From Acanthosepion esculentum (taxonomy: Eukaryota; Mollusca; Cephalopoda; Sepiida; Sepiidae), in contig OZ038500.1 of NCBI GenBank assembly GCA_964036315.1, forward strand, positions 57,363,745 to 57,427,744: a stretch of 64,000 nt of DNA, written 5' to 3'. The first letter of the stretch is position 1. Each line of letters opens with the position of its first letter. The notes under the pieces were generated by a model that searched no databases, was not told where the DNA came from, and saw only the letters and a list, made by a program, of their open reading frames with translations. Shown here piece after piece: positions 43,975 through 54,639 of the stretch. The translations under genes and the position numbers were made by a program.

Positions 43975-44867
43975 CGAGGGTCATTCAATAAATAAGGTGA
44001 ATCTTTCGGTATAAGGACTTCTAATACAGATAGAAGCTTACTTTTTTATTTTTCAACGTAGTCTCCCAGCACTGTCACACACTTTTCACATCTGTGCACA
44101 AGCTTCCGTATTCACTCAGCGTAAAAATCTTTGGACTGATGTCTCAGCCAGTCGCTCACAACACTTTTGACTTCATCGTCACTTTTAAACTTCGTGCCTC
44201 TCGTGAACGCTTTCAAGGGACCAAACAGTTGAAAGTCTGAAGGGTCACGGTCTGGGCTGTAAGGGGCATGAGGGAGCAGTTCCCAGCCCAGCTCGTTGAT
44301 GGTCTGCACCGTTTGGGCTGCTGTGTGAGGCCTTGCGTTGTCATGATGCAAGCTGACTCATTCTGACTGATGACCCCTGCTTTTGTCCCAACAGATAAAC
44401 TCAAAGTCCTTGCAATGTCATCCACTGTCACCCTTCTGTCAGACTGAATGAGGTCATTGAATGATTCGATCACCTCAGGAGACCTCACTTCTGTAGGCCT
44501 CCCAGGCCTGTCTTCATCCTCAACACTGCTCCGTCCTTCTTTAAACAATTTAGCCCATTTGTAGACATTTTTTGGCTGAAACATATGGCACCATACACAG
44601 TTGACATTCTCCTATGAATTTCAACTGGTTTGCACCGTTCAGCAACCAAAAACTTGATAACTGACCGTTGTTCAATCCTGGAGCATGCTTCTTGGTCGGC
44701 CATCTTTGTTAATCACCAAAACTCTCAAAGTTTTTTGTTAATCTGCGAAAGAAATTAAATCCATGTGAAAAAGAAGTAAAACAAAAAAACAAAAAAAAGA
44801 GTAAGCTTCTATCTGTATTAGAAGTCCTTATACCGAAAAATTCAACTTATTTATCGAATGACCCTCG
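43975..44867 (-). pseudogene. Internally deleted mariner transposon
   Basis: Terminal repeats CGAGGGTCATTCAATAAATA with TA on both sides, the left and right ends sharing about 70 bp. The minus-strand transposase starts at 44703: EQRSVIKFLVAERCKPVEIH (first helix-turn-helix), VYKWAKLFKEGRSSVEDEDR and GRPTEV, then VTVDDIARTLSLSVGT (second HTH). It jumps directly to HHDNARPHTAAQTV (second catalytic Asp) and SPDRDPSDFQLFGPLK, ending in HQSKDFYAE near 44112. The first catalytic Asp region is deleted and the frame shifts at the junction. At 893 bp versus about 1.3 kb for intact mariner, it is non-autonomous. Confidence 0.93.
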
Positions 44868-44869
44868 TA

Positions 44870-46050
44870 TTTCCTTAAAATATAAATTTCCGAAAAAAAA
44901 ATATTATCTTTACTATGTGAACTACGATAGAAATATAAGAGACGTAGATACTAATAATAGTATATAATAATTTTTAAGGGGTTCACTGAGAAATAAATAC
45001 TATTTGAAAGGTTCTACAAGGATAAAAGTGGTTTAGAAAAGCTACTCTAAACGTACAATAATTGGTTTAGGCTTATCCAATAAACGTTTCTCTTTCATGT
45101 TTCTCTTGGCTGACTGTGGGGGCCGTCCACGGGACTCTTAACAGTTTTATATTGTTTTTGGTTATCATTCTTTCACCAGAAATTATTTTTTGATGTTTTT
45201 TTAAATTTTATTTTAATCAAACAATTGATTTTGCGTGAGTTATGCAATCCCTTTGTGTGGAATAAGTGATAATCAGAAGGTGACAGGTGTGGAGAATATT
45301 CCCTGCTTGGAAGAATTTCTAATTCCAACAACATGACTGCTGTGTTCTATTTTCAACCCGACTATAGGTGTTGGTGTGTAGCAGTTTTTTTTTTTTACTC
45401 TTCCGAAGCCACATTGAAACGTTCGCATTTCGTACTGTAACATTGTCAAGTGGTTCCTCTTCAAGGTCAGAGCGATACATCGAGAAGATAACCCCGTCAA
45501 CACCACAGAAAATCGGCGTTAAATTTCTTCAAGAGTTTCTGTTTAATCTGAGTTGTTGAACGCTTTTCATCAATTAGGATTCTTGTCAAAAATTCATTTT
45601 TTCATCACCAGTGGCTATTTTGCACTCCAAATGACTAGAATAAAAACACGAGTGATTAAACGCTTATCAAGGTTTATTTCCATGATTTTCCTGTTGAACC
45701 CATTTGTTTTTAATATTATCTGAATAAAAATCATCATGTGAATGATATACAACTGACTGATTTTACAAGCAATAAAAAGCTATGTGATCTTTAAATTAAG
45801 AATTCCCAATCATTGTACAAATTATAACACTGGGACATGTTTTCATCAAGTTTACATATATTACATTTATGGTAAAAAAAATATAAACATTTAATTATTT
45901 TGTTGATTTCAATGCTTATTTTCCGAATCAAATGACTTGTTTTTGTTTTCCTTTTCAGTTCAAATTCAAAAACACTGAGAGGAGATGCTATCTTGAAATT
46001 ATTATGTGAGTAATCGGGCATTCTTATACGTCAACAACTTATTCGTAGAG
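44870..46050. other. AT-rich, no recognisable gene
   Basis: Short frames on both strands without motif, and no repeat partner seen. Confidence 0.4.
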
Positions 46051-46053
46051 ATG

Positions 46054-46183
46054 AGCACCTCGACGTGGTGTAATGGTTAGCAAGCTTATCTCGCTATTAT
46101 TACAACTGAGTAGTGAGTTCAATCCTCACTGAGTGCCTTATTCTTTCGGCCTTGTGTCATATCTAAGCTGTGCTTAGAAAATC
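46054..46183 (+). mobile_element. SINE-1 copy
   Basis: GTGTAATGGTTAGCAAGC ... GAGTTCAATCCTCAC ... GCTGTGCTTAGAAAATC. First of a row of adjacent SINE-1 units. Confidence 0.88.
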
Positions 46184-46188
46184 GTTTG

Positions 46189-46320
46189 GGCACTTCGAGA
46201 CGGTGTAATGGTTAGCAAGCATGTCTCGCTAGGTCCATTACAACTGAGTAGTGAGTTCAATACTCACTGGGTGCCCCCTTTTTCGGCCTTGTGCCACATC
46301 TAAGCTGTGCTTAGAAAATC
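46189..46320 (+). mobile_element. SINE-1 copy, tandem to the previous
   Basis: Shares the diagnostic GCTGTGCTTAGAAAATC end with its neighbour. Followed by a 23-bp head fragment of a third unit (46321-46343) that is cut at GGCGGTGTAA. Confidence 0.88.
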
Positions 46321-46343
46321 ATTTGGACACCTCAAGGCGGTGT

Positions 46344-46568
46344 AACCCTCTTTAAAATATAGATATCTCATTTACTTTTTAATTATCTTATGATATTTTC
46401 GACTGTATAATACGAAGTATATATACGATCCCGTGGGGCACCTCCAGTTTGTGTAATTGTTAGCAAGCTTGTCTCGCTAGAACAATTACGACTGAGTAGC
46501 GAGTTCGATTCTCACTGGGTGCTCCTTACTTCCGGCCTCGTCCCATATCTAAGCTACGCTTAGAAAAT
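46344..46568 (+). mobile_element. SINE-1 copy carrying duplicated 5' flank
   Basis: Same 225-bp length and nearly the same sequence as 16366-16590, including about 90 bp upstream of the SINE head. Inserted within the head of another SINE-1. B box GAGTTCGATTCTCAC is the best match to the canonical box in the window. Confidence 0.88.
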
Positions 46569-46569
46569 C

Positions 46570-46745
46570 AGATACTTACCTGGCACAGGAATCCGTACAT
46601 GTGCTTGTGGTATCACGCATATGACTAGATTAGACTAGCTCTGACCAGCATGGACAAGATATGACCAGCGGCCCGAGTGAAAACACTCGGGTCCCCACAT
46701 TGAAAAAATGACATTGTTTCACAACCTGACTCTTAGAGTAAATCT
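46570..46745 (+). mobile_element. snRNA-like repeat G, copy 1
   Basis: Begins ATACTTACCTGGCACAGG, whose first 14 bases equal the 5' end of U1 snRNA (the 5' splice-site-pairing sequence). It continues with a body (GACCAGC repeats, CGGCCCGAGTGAAAAC-CTCGGGTCC, CACAACCTG) shared with 49555-49770, where the head is U2-like. The U1 match may be coincidental. Confidence 0.5.
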
Positions 46746-46749
46746 CAAC

Positions 46750-48640
46750 TTATTCGTAGAGAGCATGAAGGCAAGCATTTTGTGAGTATTAAGACTAAGC
46801 ACTTCAAAATTGTTTCCAAGAAGGTGCATACCATGATGGAAAAATCCTCGTAACTTGATAAAAACAAAGTTTTATCCTCAAAATGTTTTTTGTTTTTAAG
46901 TGAAAAGTCCAAAGTAGTTTGGTTTGGTCGACAATTCCAGCACATATCTGATGTCTCTTATGTGCCTTCATTTATGCATATGTGCATCGGATAAAATTCA
47001 TCCTTTGGCGCATTCGACAGGTTCAGTGGTTATTTTACTCCATTTTTTCTTCCTTTCTAGCACGTTCCAAGTTTTGGTTAAAAATCTTTTCTTTTTTCTT
47101 TTCTTTTTTTTATTGGGTCAGCTGGTGGGCCAAAGAGTAGTATAGGGAGTTTTAGCGTCCTTTGTGGCACTAAAAACACATTGGTTTGGAAATTCTTGCA
47201 AAAATCAAATAATTATCGGATTTTAATGACATTTTCAGAACTTATTCAGAAATGAATGAAATTCTTTTTGAAATTCTTTTAGAAAATTTTGGTAAAAATA
47301 TTTATAATTCTGTTACCCCCACTTAATTTTATGAAATTTCGAGAAATTAAAATTTCAGCCTCTTCATATTTATATTAGTTAAAAACAGGACTCGCTCAAG
47401 AATTTAAAACATCAATTTCTTTTGTTAAACAGAAACACCTTATACCGAAAAGCAACATTAATTCGTAAAATAAAAAATGTAATAAAATTATGGCATTATT
47501 TAATTATAAAAAAAATTAATTACTTTTATGAATAAGATATATTAAGTACACTATTGTCTTAAGAAATGTTTTTCGATCATTAATGAAATCTTACAAGAAT
47601 TGTCTACATCTTTTTAAATTTTAATTAGAAATATTTATTAAATTTCAAGACGTATTCATTTCACTTTTTGAGATGATATTATTAAGTGAAATTATATTTA
47701 CTAAACATAAATGGCAAAGCTCAATAAAAAACATCAAACACAAATATTGTTTAAATTACTTTGAATTTGTTTTGTATGTGTACCAGGGGCCGATTTTTGT
47801 AAGTACGGGCGACCATACACGACATTATAAGAAAATACCAGAGATAACTATAGTAAATTAAAATCAACATTTCTAAAATGTAATAAAATATTAGATTGTG
47901 CAAAATATTTTCCTATTTTTTAAAGATTTCTGAGTACTTAAAAAATATAAAAAAAGGCGCTCGCGTCATTTTCTTCAATTATATCTTACAAATAAAGTCT
48001 CCATAGAACAAGATCAGACCTGTCAAGCATCGGGTTAAAAGCACAAATACTTTCGGGTTAAAAAATGCATTTCTGCGATGTTTTAAAGTTTTAGTCTATA
48101 ATATCTGTCTCAAATCAGAATAATTATACTGTAAATCAGCTAATATTCCTCAAATAATATATTATTGGGGGGGATTTTTTTAATAAAGAGAATTACACTG
48201 CGATGAAAGACGACTAAAAAATGGTGATAATCTGCTATTTTAGTAAAGAAAAGCAACTATCCTTTCAATCAATTTAAATTAGTTTTTGAAATGCCGCAAA
48301 GTACTTTGATTATTGGAAATATTAAATTTAATCAATAAGGTTGAAATTAAAAGTAAAATAAAAGCTTCAAGAAAGATTTTTCATTTAAAAAATAAATTCA
48401 TTTTAAACCTTAGGTATTGCTTTTTCTGCAGAGGTCTCTAATTAAAACCGATAAAAAAAATAAATAAAAATTATAAATAAAAGAAAGATAATAGCACACA
48501 AAATATTTCCATTCTATTGTTGCTCAAGAAATTTTGATTCTTTTTCTCATTTCTTTTATGTGATCATGACTCTCCACGACTTCCTATAATTTGAAGCTCT
48601 TAGCTAACTCTTTTCTATTTATTTTACTATCTCTTCCACT
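46750..48640. other. AT-rich, no recognisable gene
   Basis: Nearly 1.9 kb with stops in all frames beyond about 70 codons and no repeat partner seen. Confidence 0.45.
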
Positions 48641-48649
48641 TCTTGTTCT

Positions 48650-48885
48650 GCAATCACATTACAAAAGCTTGTCAGATCGGTTACTCGCTGTTTCCATACT
48701 ATCTGTCATCAATGTGTGAGTGTCAAATTCTCAAAGCCCTCTTTCCTCACATGCCTCCCGAATCATTTCACCTATCTTCTTCTGATTCTAAGAGTAAGTG
48801 TCCTTTTTCTTATCATTTTTCTAACGACACTCTCGTTGCTAACATGCTCAATCCAACTTCTTCAGCTCACGTTTTTCCCTGACAT
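48650..48885 (-). pseudogene. LINE-A C-terminal fragment
   Basis: Minus strand: IEHVSNESVVRKMIRKRTLT, LRIRRR, then RHVRKEGFENLTLTH. Shadow frames lie on the plus strand. Confidence 0.65.
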
Positions 48886-48887
48886 GA

Positions 48888-49340
48888 AATGGAGCGATAT
48901 TGAATCAGTTGCTAGGTCTGCTGCTAGGAAAGCCAATTCACTGTGCCGTGGCGGAAAATCTTTCTTATCGGAATCCATCTTGAACATTTACAAATCTATC
49001 ATTCATCTGTTGTCTTAACTCTCCTCTTCATCGCTAAAATGGTTGCTCAGCAGTCAATGCCGCGTGGGAGGAATAATAGAAGCACATTTTTCTCTTTCAA
49101 ATTAGATTATTACTGCTTTTTCAGTACTTCGTTAATCTTTTGGGAGATATATTCTTTTACTATTGCGATGCAAGTAACCAATTACGCAACAGAAGCTTTT
49201 CCTCTTTCATGAGATCTGTCCTTTCAGAATGTGGGCGACCATTGTTCTTCACAACTCCTTGCTCTTTTTAGCTCAAAGCAATATTCGCCATTTTATTAAT
49301 CCCAACCGTGGTTCGGTTAACAGGTTTGTTAAGTAGGTGA
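48888..49340 (+). pseudogene. LINE-B reverse transcriptase C-terminal region
   Basis: The plus-strand frame from 48890 reads MKWSDIESVARSAARKANSL, LCRGGKSFLSESILNIYKSI, then, after a stop, a decayed tail ending QSNIRHFINPNRGSVNRF. This is the post-palm thumb region of CR1/Jockey-like LINEs and extends LINE-B upstream of the other copies. Confidence 0.7.
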
Positions 49341-49454
49341 ATCTGTTTCTGTCTGCTTCCACTGCTTTTAGTATATCCTGTGAGTGTTAAAATCTCCATG
49401 GACATATTCATCTTGAACGATCATACTTTTATGGATCATTTCTTAAGAGTACCG

Positions 49455-49770
49455 ATCGTTCGTTTCTCGGCTCCAAGGCTAAGATCACGGTGGAGTATCT
49501 GTTCCCAGATTACTCACTGGACGATCGCTTATGGGGCCGAGAATTAATCTGATACAGGCCGGCCGCAGGGATTCGTCCCTGCGCTAGTAGTATCGCAGCT
49601 ACGTCTAGCTATGACCAGCTAAAGACCAGCTATGACCAGCTAAAGACCAGCTTGGACAAGCTAAGACCAGCCAAAGCACTGCGGCCCGGGTGAAAACTCG
49701 GGTCCACTCCCCCTCCCTCCCCACGTTAAAAACAGACCTTGTGTCACAACCTGGCCCTGTGGGAGGTCAA
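49455..49770 (+). mobile_element. U2-snRNA-headed repeat G, copy 2
   Basis: The head (49455-49555) reads TTTCTCGGCTCCAAGGCTAA, GATCACGGTGGAGTATCTGT, then AATTAATCTGATAC. This aligns in order with the U2 snRNA 5' end, branch-point-recognition segment and stem IIa region, with an insertion of about 40 bp. The body (GACCAGCTAAA repeats, CCCGGGTGAAAACTCGGGTC hairpin) matches 46620-46745. Such snRNA-headed SINEs have been described in other animals (SINEU). Confidence 0.65.
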
Positions 49771-49799
49771 GTAGATCTATGGACATATTCATCTTTATG

Positions 49800-49965
49800 T
49801 AGGCCAGAAATTTCAACCGTCTATATATGATTCTATATATAATTGTCCTCTTTGTTGCTATTTTCCTTAAAACTTCCACGTTGCTCTCATGTTCTGTCCA
49901 TGGTATTCTCAGCTTTCTTCGGTAGAACCATGCGTCTGTTGTTCCACATTCCCTCTTTATTTGTG
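49800..49965 (-). pseudogene. LINE-A C-terminal fragment
   Basis: Minus strand: FYRRKLRIPWTEHESNVEVL, RKIATKRTIIYRI, then RRLKFLAYIKMN. It is cut by repeat G at 49770. Confidence 0.75.
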
Positions 49966-49969
49966 AAGT

Positions 49970-50440
49970 TGTTTGGTTTAGTTTAATTCGTTTTACGGCA
50001 TATTACCCTCAATAGGTTATTTAATGCCAAGATTTTTAGGATAAGTCCGTATAAATAGAATATGTAGTTTTTATACGTAATCATTATGTAGATCAAGTTT
50101 CATTGAGGGTTTTTTTGTAAAGAGAGTTTTTGTCGAGAGTGAAATCTATTGTTGATAATATATTTGTTTTTTAAATGTGTTCTTGGTAATATTTTTTTCA
50201 TAAAATATATTGCTGCTAATTTTAATATAAAAATCTATCTTTTTGACCCCTGTTTGGGGGTTAACTATTTGCTCATAACTGGTACCCGAACATGTGCTAC
50301 CAACCCGAGTCAAGGTGAACTTGGAAACAACAGCAAATAAAAGGTAATTCTACGCTTTTCAAAACCTCCCGATCAGAGACCTTTCTGACGAATGTACTTT
50401 ATCGTCACGCCGCTCCGATGTAGTCACGCATTTAATGCTA
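49970..50440 (+). mobile_element. Element D, copy 3 (about 3 internal repeats)
   Basis: CGTTTTACGGCATATTACCC, about three diverged TTGCTGSTAAT units, then GGGGGTTAACTATTTGCTCA and the ACCTCCCGATCAGAG...GATGTAGTC module. Confidence 0.75.
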
Positions 50441-50444
50441 TATA

Positions 50445-50524
50445 TTAGGTTGGTGCAAAAATAATGTCGTTTTTTGACGTTCAACTTCATGTGAGAAAAC
50501 GACATTATTTTTGCACCAACCTAA
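50445..50524. mobile_element. 80-bp mariner hairpin MITE (MADE1-like), copy 1
   Basis: TTAGGTTGGTGCAAAAATAA begins a roughly 30-bp perfect terminal inverted repeat, with TA on both sides. It has the same 80-bp length and the same outer TIR (TTAGGTTGGTGCAAAA) as human MADE1 (Hsmar1-derived). Copy 2 at 58931-59010 differs by two loop bases only. Confidence 0.95.
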
Positions 50525-50532
50525 TAGTAATA

Positions 50533-50850
50533 TTAATATTATTTACATTATTCGGACTATTGTCCCCATCTTTGTCGCCATATTTATTACAACGTTTCGG
50601 CCGTTGTATGCTCCGACCTTCTTCAGGTGGTTGGAATGTTAAACTGAACCCTTTATTTCGCTCACTGGGGTGACTGTTCTAGTTCCACGTGCCATGTTTA
50701 ATGGATGTCAGTTATCAGTTATTTCCTGTTGATTCCCCTATCCAAGTTCTCCACTACCTTAACCGGGTATTGAACTCACACTCTTTGGATCGCTGATGAC
50801 ATTAGGTTTATAATACCCAGAAATTCATACACATATCTCCTCAAGGACAC
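50533..50850 (-). repeat. Dispersed repeat C, copy 3
   Basis: Includes the hammerhead-like segment in reverse (ACGTTTCGGCCGTTGTATGC ... CTTCTTCAGG), then AACCGGGTATTGAACTCACA and, just after it, GGACACATGGCACAGTGGAT. Confidence 0.75.
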
Positions 50851-50859
50851 ATGGCACAG

Positions 50860-51720
50860 TGGATAAAGGCGTTGGTTAGATCCAGTGACAGGACCCAAAG
50901 TGTGTCAGCGTCAGTGTCTGTCTGTTTGTGTGATACCTTTTCACTCGAGTTCCATCCAAACGATTTTTACCGAACTTGGCACATACATTAAACAATGTAA
51001 GAAATAGGTTCTTCGCGTAAAAAAATCAATAGTTTTAAAAAGAATCAATAATCGATAGCGCCGATTAAAAATCGATAAATTCAACTTTGTCCCTCTGATT
51101 TCGTTCAAACTCAGTGTGTATGTTACTTACATCATGACGAGCCCAACGATACCTCATTTCTATCTATACGGCACTGCGTTTAGCGAAAAACTGTGAAAAA
51201 CGAAAAATCGATTTCAACACAAATTTTGAACTAAAAACTCCCTCAATTTTCAGGCTATCTAATACAAACTTCACTCAATTGTAGCTAACAATAAGTCGCT
51301 TGTTTAACAGGATAATTGATTTCACCATATAGTGAAAATTCGCGTAAATAGCAAAAAAATGGCGCCTTTTATTGGTTTCTTCCTTTTTCGTTGATCTTTC
51401 AACCAATTTTCATATAATTTAACAATTACTTTATAAATGTGTCCTCTTTTACATCCCAGGTAGCACACTGACAAATGAAATTTCAAAAACTCCAAAATAA
51501 TTGAGGTCTGAAGTGGGTCTTCATTTTGCCTGTTTTACTCCTTCGTGTCCTCGGTTAACTTCGATTGAATAAATACAGACTATTTCTGTTATATCAGCGA
51601 TTTCATTAATTCAAATTGTGTTTTAATGAAAGTACTTTAAAGTAATTGAAGATAGGCGTTGTTACATAAAAACATGATGCTGTTTTTTCTGATCGACCAG
51701 CTGGGTATGACTTCTAGTAT
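50860..51720. other. Possible degraded element, unresolved
   Basis: The texture (GTCTGTCTGTTTGTGTGATA, then TTCCATCCAAACGATTTTTA, late GATCGACCAGCTGGGTATGA followed by TCTAGT) resembles repetitive sequences around Helitron-type elements. I see no terminal repeats, hairpin or coding remnant that prove it. Confidence 0.2.
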
Positions 51721-52136
51721 ATAATAATCCACTAACATTTAATTCTTAAGCTAATAGTATAAACAGATTTGAATGGAAATACAAGATTTCTTTCTTTCAT
51801 GCGTCGGAACCGATTATCAATTTTCATAAGATTATTTAAAACAAAATGTACGACGTATCACAATCTATTTCACTGAATTGCCGCTACATGTCGCTGGTTA
51901 AATTATGACAAATATTTGTACCAGACCACGCCCAGACATGTTCCAGCTTCTACTTTATTGAGACGCAGACAGGATGAGCCGTTTGTTACCGAGCAGTAGA
52001 TGAAGTTCCATGTATTCATGTTATATTGTTGGGGGGGGGGGGAAGACTTTTTAAAGGAATTTGGAGCATAGGATTAACAGCAAATTTTGTGATAAGTAAA
52101 AGAGTGTTAACGAATAAACTGCTTTTTCCTGTTTAG

Positions 52137-52808
52137 TTAAATCGCACGCCTCTCAATCTTCCAATCAGTACTCGCAGCCCTCTCAAACCACCAAGCATTT
52201 CTCGCATCCCTCTCAAACCACCAATAAGTTTTCGCACCCCTCTCAAACCACCAAGCAGTTCTCGCATGCCTCTCAAACCACCAAGCAGTTCTCGCATCCC
52301 TCTCAAACCACCAATCTGTTCTCCCACCTCCTCAAACCAGAAAGCAGTTCTCTCACCCCTCCCAAACCTCCAAGCTATTCTCTCATCCCTCTCAAACTAC
52401 CAATCAGTTCTCGCACCTCTCTCAAACCACCAATCAGTTCTGGCACCCCTCTCAAACTACCAATCAGTTCTCGCACCCCTCTCAAAACACTAATCAGTTC
52501 TCGCACCCCTCTCAAAACACTAATCAGTTCTGGCACCCCTCTCAAACCACTAATCAGTTCTCGCACCCCTCTCAAAACACTAATCAGTTCTCCCACACCT
52601 CTCAAACCACCACTCAGTTTTCACACCCCTCTCAAACCACTAATCAGTTCTCGCACACCTCTCAAACCACCAATCAATTTTCGCACCCCTCTCAAACCAC
52701 TAATCAGTTCTCGCACCCCTCTCAAACCACTAATCAGTTCTCGCACACCTCTCAAACCCCCAATCAGTTCTTACACCACTCTCAAACCACCAATCAGTTC
52801 TCGCACCC
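52137..52808. repeat. 30-bp minisatellite, about 22 units
   Basis: Strict 30-bp unit CTCTCAAACCACYAATCAGT followed by TCTCGCACCC. Being a multiple of three it leaves GLRGVRELIS-type (minus) and PLSNHQSVLA-type (plus) decapeptide frames, both broken by stops. Confidence 0.95.
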
Positions 52809-52829
52809 ACTTTCAGAATTGATGAAAAA

Positions 52830-53069
52830 CGATATTGATCATTTGTGTAAATAGCGAATCTATTGTGTTTCTTTTAATCTTTATTCCCATAACTGACAAC
52901 AAAATAATGCATTAAAAAAACAAAAACAAAAAAAACAAACACAGATTACTTCCCTATTATAAAAATAAATAAATAAATAAAATAAAATAAAAGTAACATG
53001 TGCTTCTACTATGCATGGTGTGTTGTGAATAATTATAGTTGAGCAAAAATGACTTTTTTGCTATTGTTT
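52830..53069. other. A-rich, no recognisable gene
   Basis: Includes AAAT/AAAC-rich simple sequence at 52915-52995. Confidence 0.5.
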
Positions 53070-53312
53070 TCTCTTCTTGATGACATCAAATCTTGGAGTC
53101 TTGGTGCTGAGTGCTACTCGCCTGTCGTGTTAAGGATCCAGCGTCGAATGCTGCTCTTGGTTTTGATGTGAAGCAAACGAAAAAAAATTCAGTTTCACAC
53201 AGGTATGTAGTCGCGAATAGCAACGGTCCAGCGAGAGCTTTTTTGCCAGTACAGGATACGTTTCCAACTGCGAAGCCCAGAATTGCTTCAGCCGACCATC
53301 GGTAAACTCCAT
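53070..53312 (-). pseudogene. hAT-type transposase C-terminal fragment (ZBED-like)
   Basis: Minus strand, two frames: FWASQLETYPVLAKK, then in another frame KKALAGPLLFATTYLCETEF and FTSKPR, and finally ALSTKTPRFDVIKKRK. This order matches the hATC dimerisation tail (YP-LA-KAL..PF.TTYLCE.GFS...K.R..L...LR.ALS..PRFD) of ZBED5/SCAND3-like transposase relatives. Several frameshifts, no termini seen. Confidence 0.7.
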
Positions 53313-53319
53313 TTGGATT

Positions 53320-54635
53320 CTACTATTGTTTTCCTCGCTATTATAATAATTAATATTATAATAATATTTTACGCTATTATAATGTTAGCAACTGGTAAAA
53401 TTTCTACAATGTAAACTTTTACGTCAGATCGCGAAACACTACACTAGAGCTTCCTTAATAAACTAACCCTAATGATTCACGATTCTCGCTCCCCCTAAGA
53501 CGGATATCTTACCCCTTGTGATGCGAGAACCCCTGGTTACGAACTACTGATCTAAGTAGACAGTGGCTTGCCACTAAGAAAATTTGCTATCTTTAGCTTA
53601 AAACATAGATAAAAGATTTATCATTAAGGTTCTCACCACTCTTCGTTACATTTTCATTTTAGTTAAATATATTTATGAAGCTTTCGTTTTGGTCTCGACG
53701 GCATCAATTGGCACAGTAAACTTATTAGCCAATAGTTTTGACTATACTGTTCTATTCTGCTTTCAAATATCAAACCACACCCTCAAAAGAATGGTTGACC
53801 ATAGGTTACTTCCGGACACTGAATGCAGCTGCACATGACCACTCAGCTGCATCCGGTATTGCAGGCGTGAGAACGACTATGCTGGACATATATATAAAGA
53901 GCCGCTCCAGAAATCGGAACCAGAACGTAAGATCCACGTATTGTACCAAAGCTCTGGAGGCTGCTTTACATCCACCCTGACGGAGAGTAATTGAAAACAG
54001 TGGAGGGAATAAAATTTTAAGTAATGAAGTTTCAAGTTGTTGCGGGATGTGTTGCCACTGGCTTCAGTTTCTTCAGTCTACAGCCCCATTTCATAGACTG
54101 TATCAACGATTTCTTTTACAAATTCGCTTTATTATATGAGAGGGACAGACGGGATAGCATCGATTCTAGTAGGCAGCAAGAGAAAGGTCTTCGGGGGAAC
54201 GCATGCTCACAGAGTTGGCTTAGTATTCTGTTACGTGCAGGCTCGGAAATCTGGATTCGGAAAACGTATCGATTCTTTAAAATACTTGCGACCCTCTCTC
54301 GACTTCGCGCAATTTTGATATTATATTCCAAACTTAGACAATGTCAATTCATTACAATCAGAAACTCACGCATACGCAGTATTCTGACCAATCACTCGCC
54401 ATTCTAGCCAAGCCTCCGGATTGTGTAACGATGTCTCGTTCTATCGAGACATTCAATACAGATCCTTACCCGGCTTTTTTGGCTATCAGTCATAATTTGA
54501 GATTAATAGATGGAAGCTAGTTCAGTAGACTCTGGCTTTTATTTCGAGTTTTTTTTCAGTTGTGAATATGAATCACGCTAGGAAGCTGCTAAATACGCCC
54601 GAGGATCGGTAGGGTGTCCCCCAGCCATTATGTTT
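53320..54635. other. Unassigned segment
   Basis: Plus-strand frames of 80 and 127 codons (53738-53980, 54024-54407) show no recognised motif. A TATATATAAAGAGCCGCT string at 53890 and a CAATCACTCGCC at 54389 could be promoter-like, but nothing supports a gene. Confidence 0.25.
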
Positions 54636-54639
54636 TTCA

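Noticed and set aside
52137..52808. Regular 30-bp repeats resembling a CRISPR array
   Set aside because: Units are directly contiguous with no spacers, and the genome is eukaryotic.
54024..54407. 127-codon plus-strand frame
   Set aside because: No recognised motif, an equally open minus-strand frame, and no splice or promoter support.
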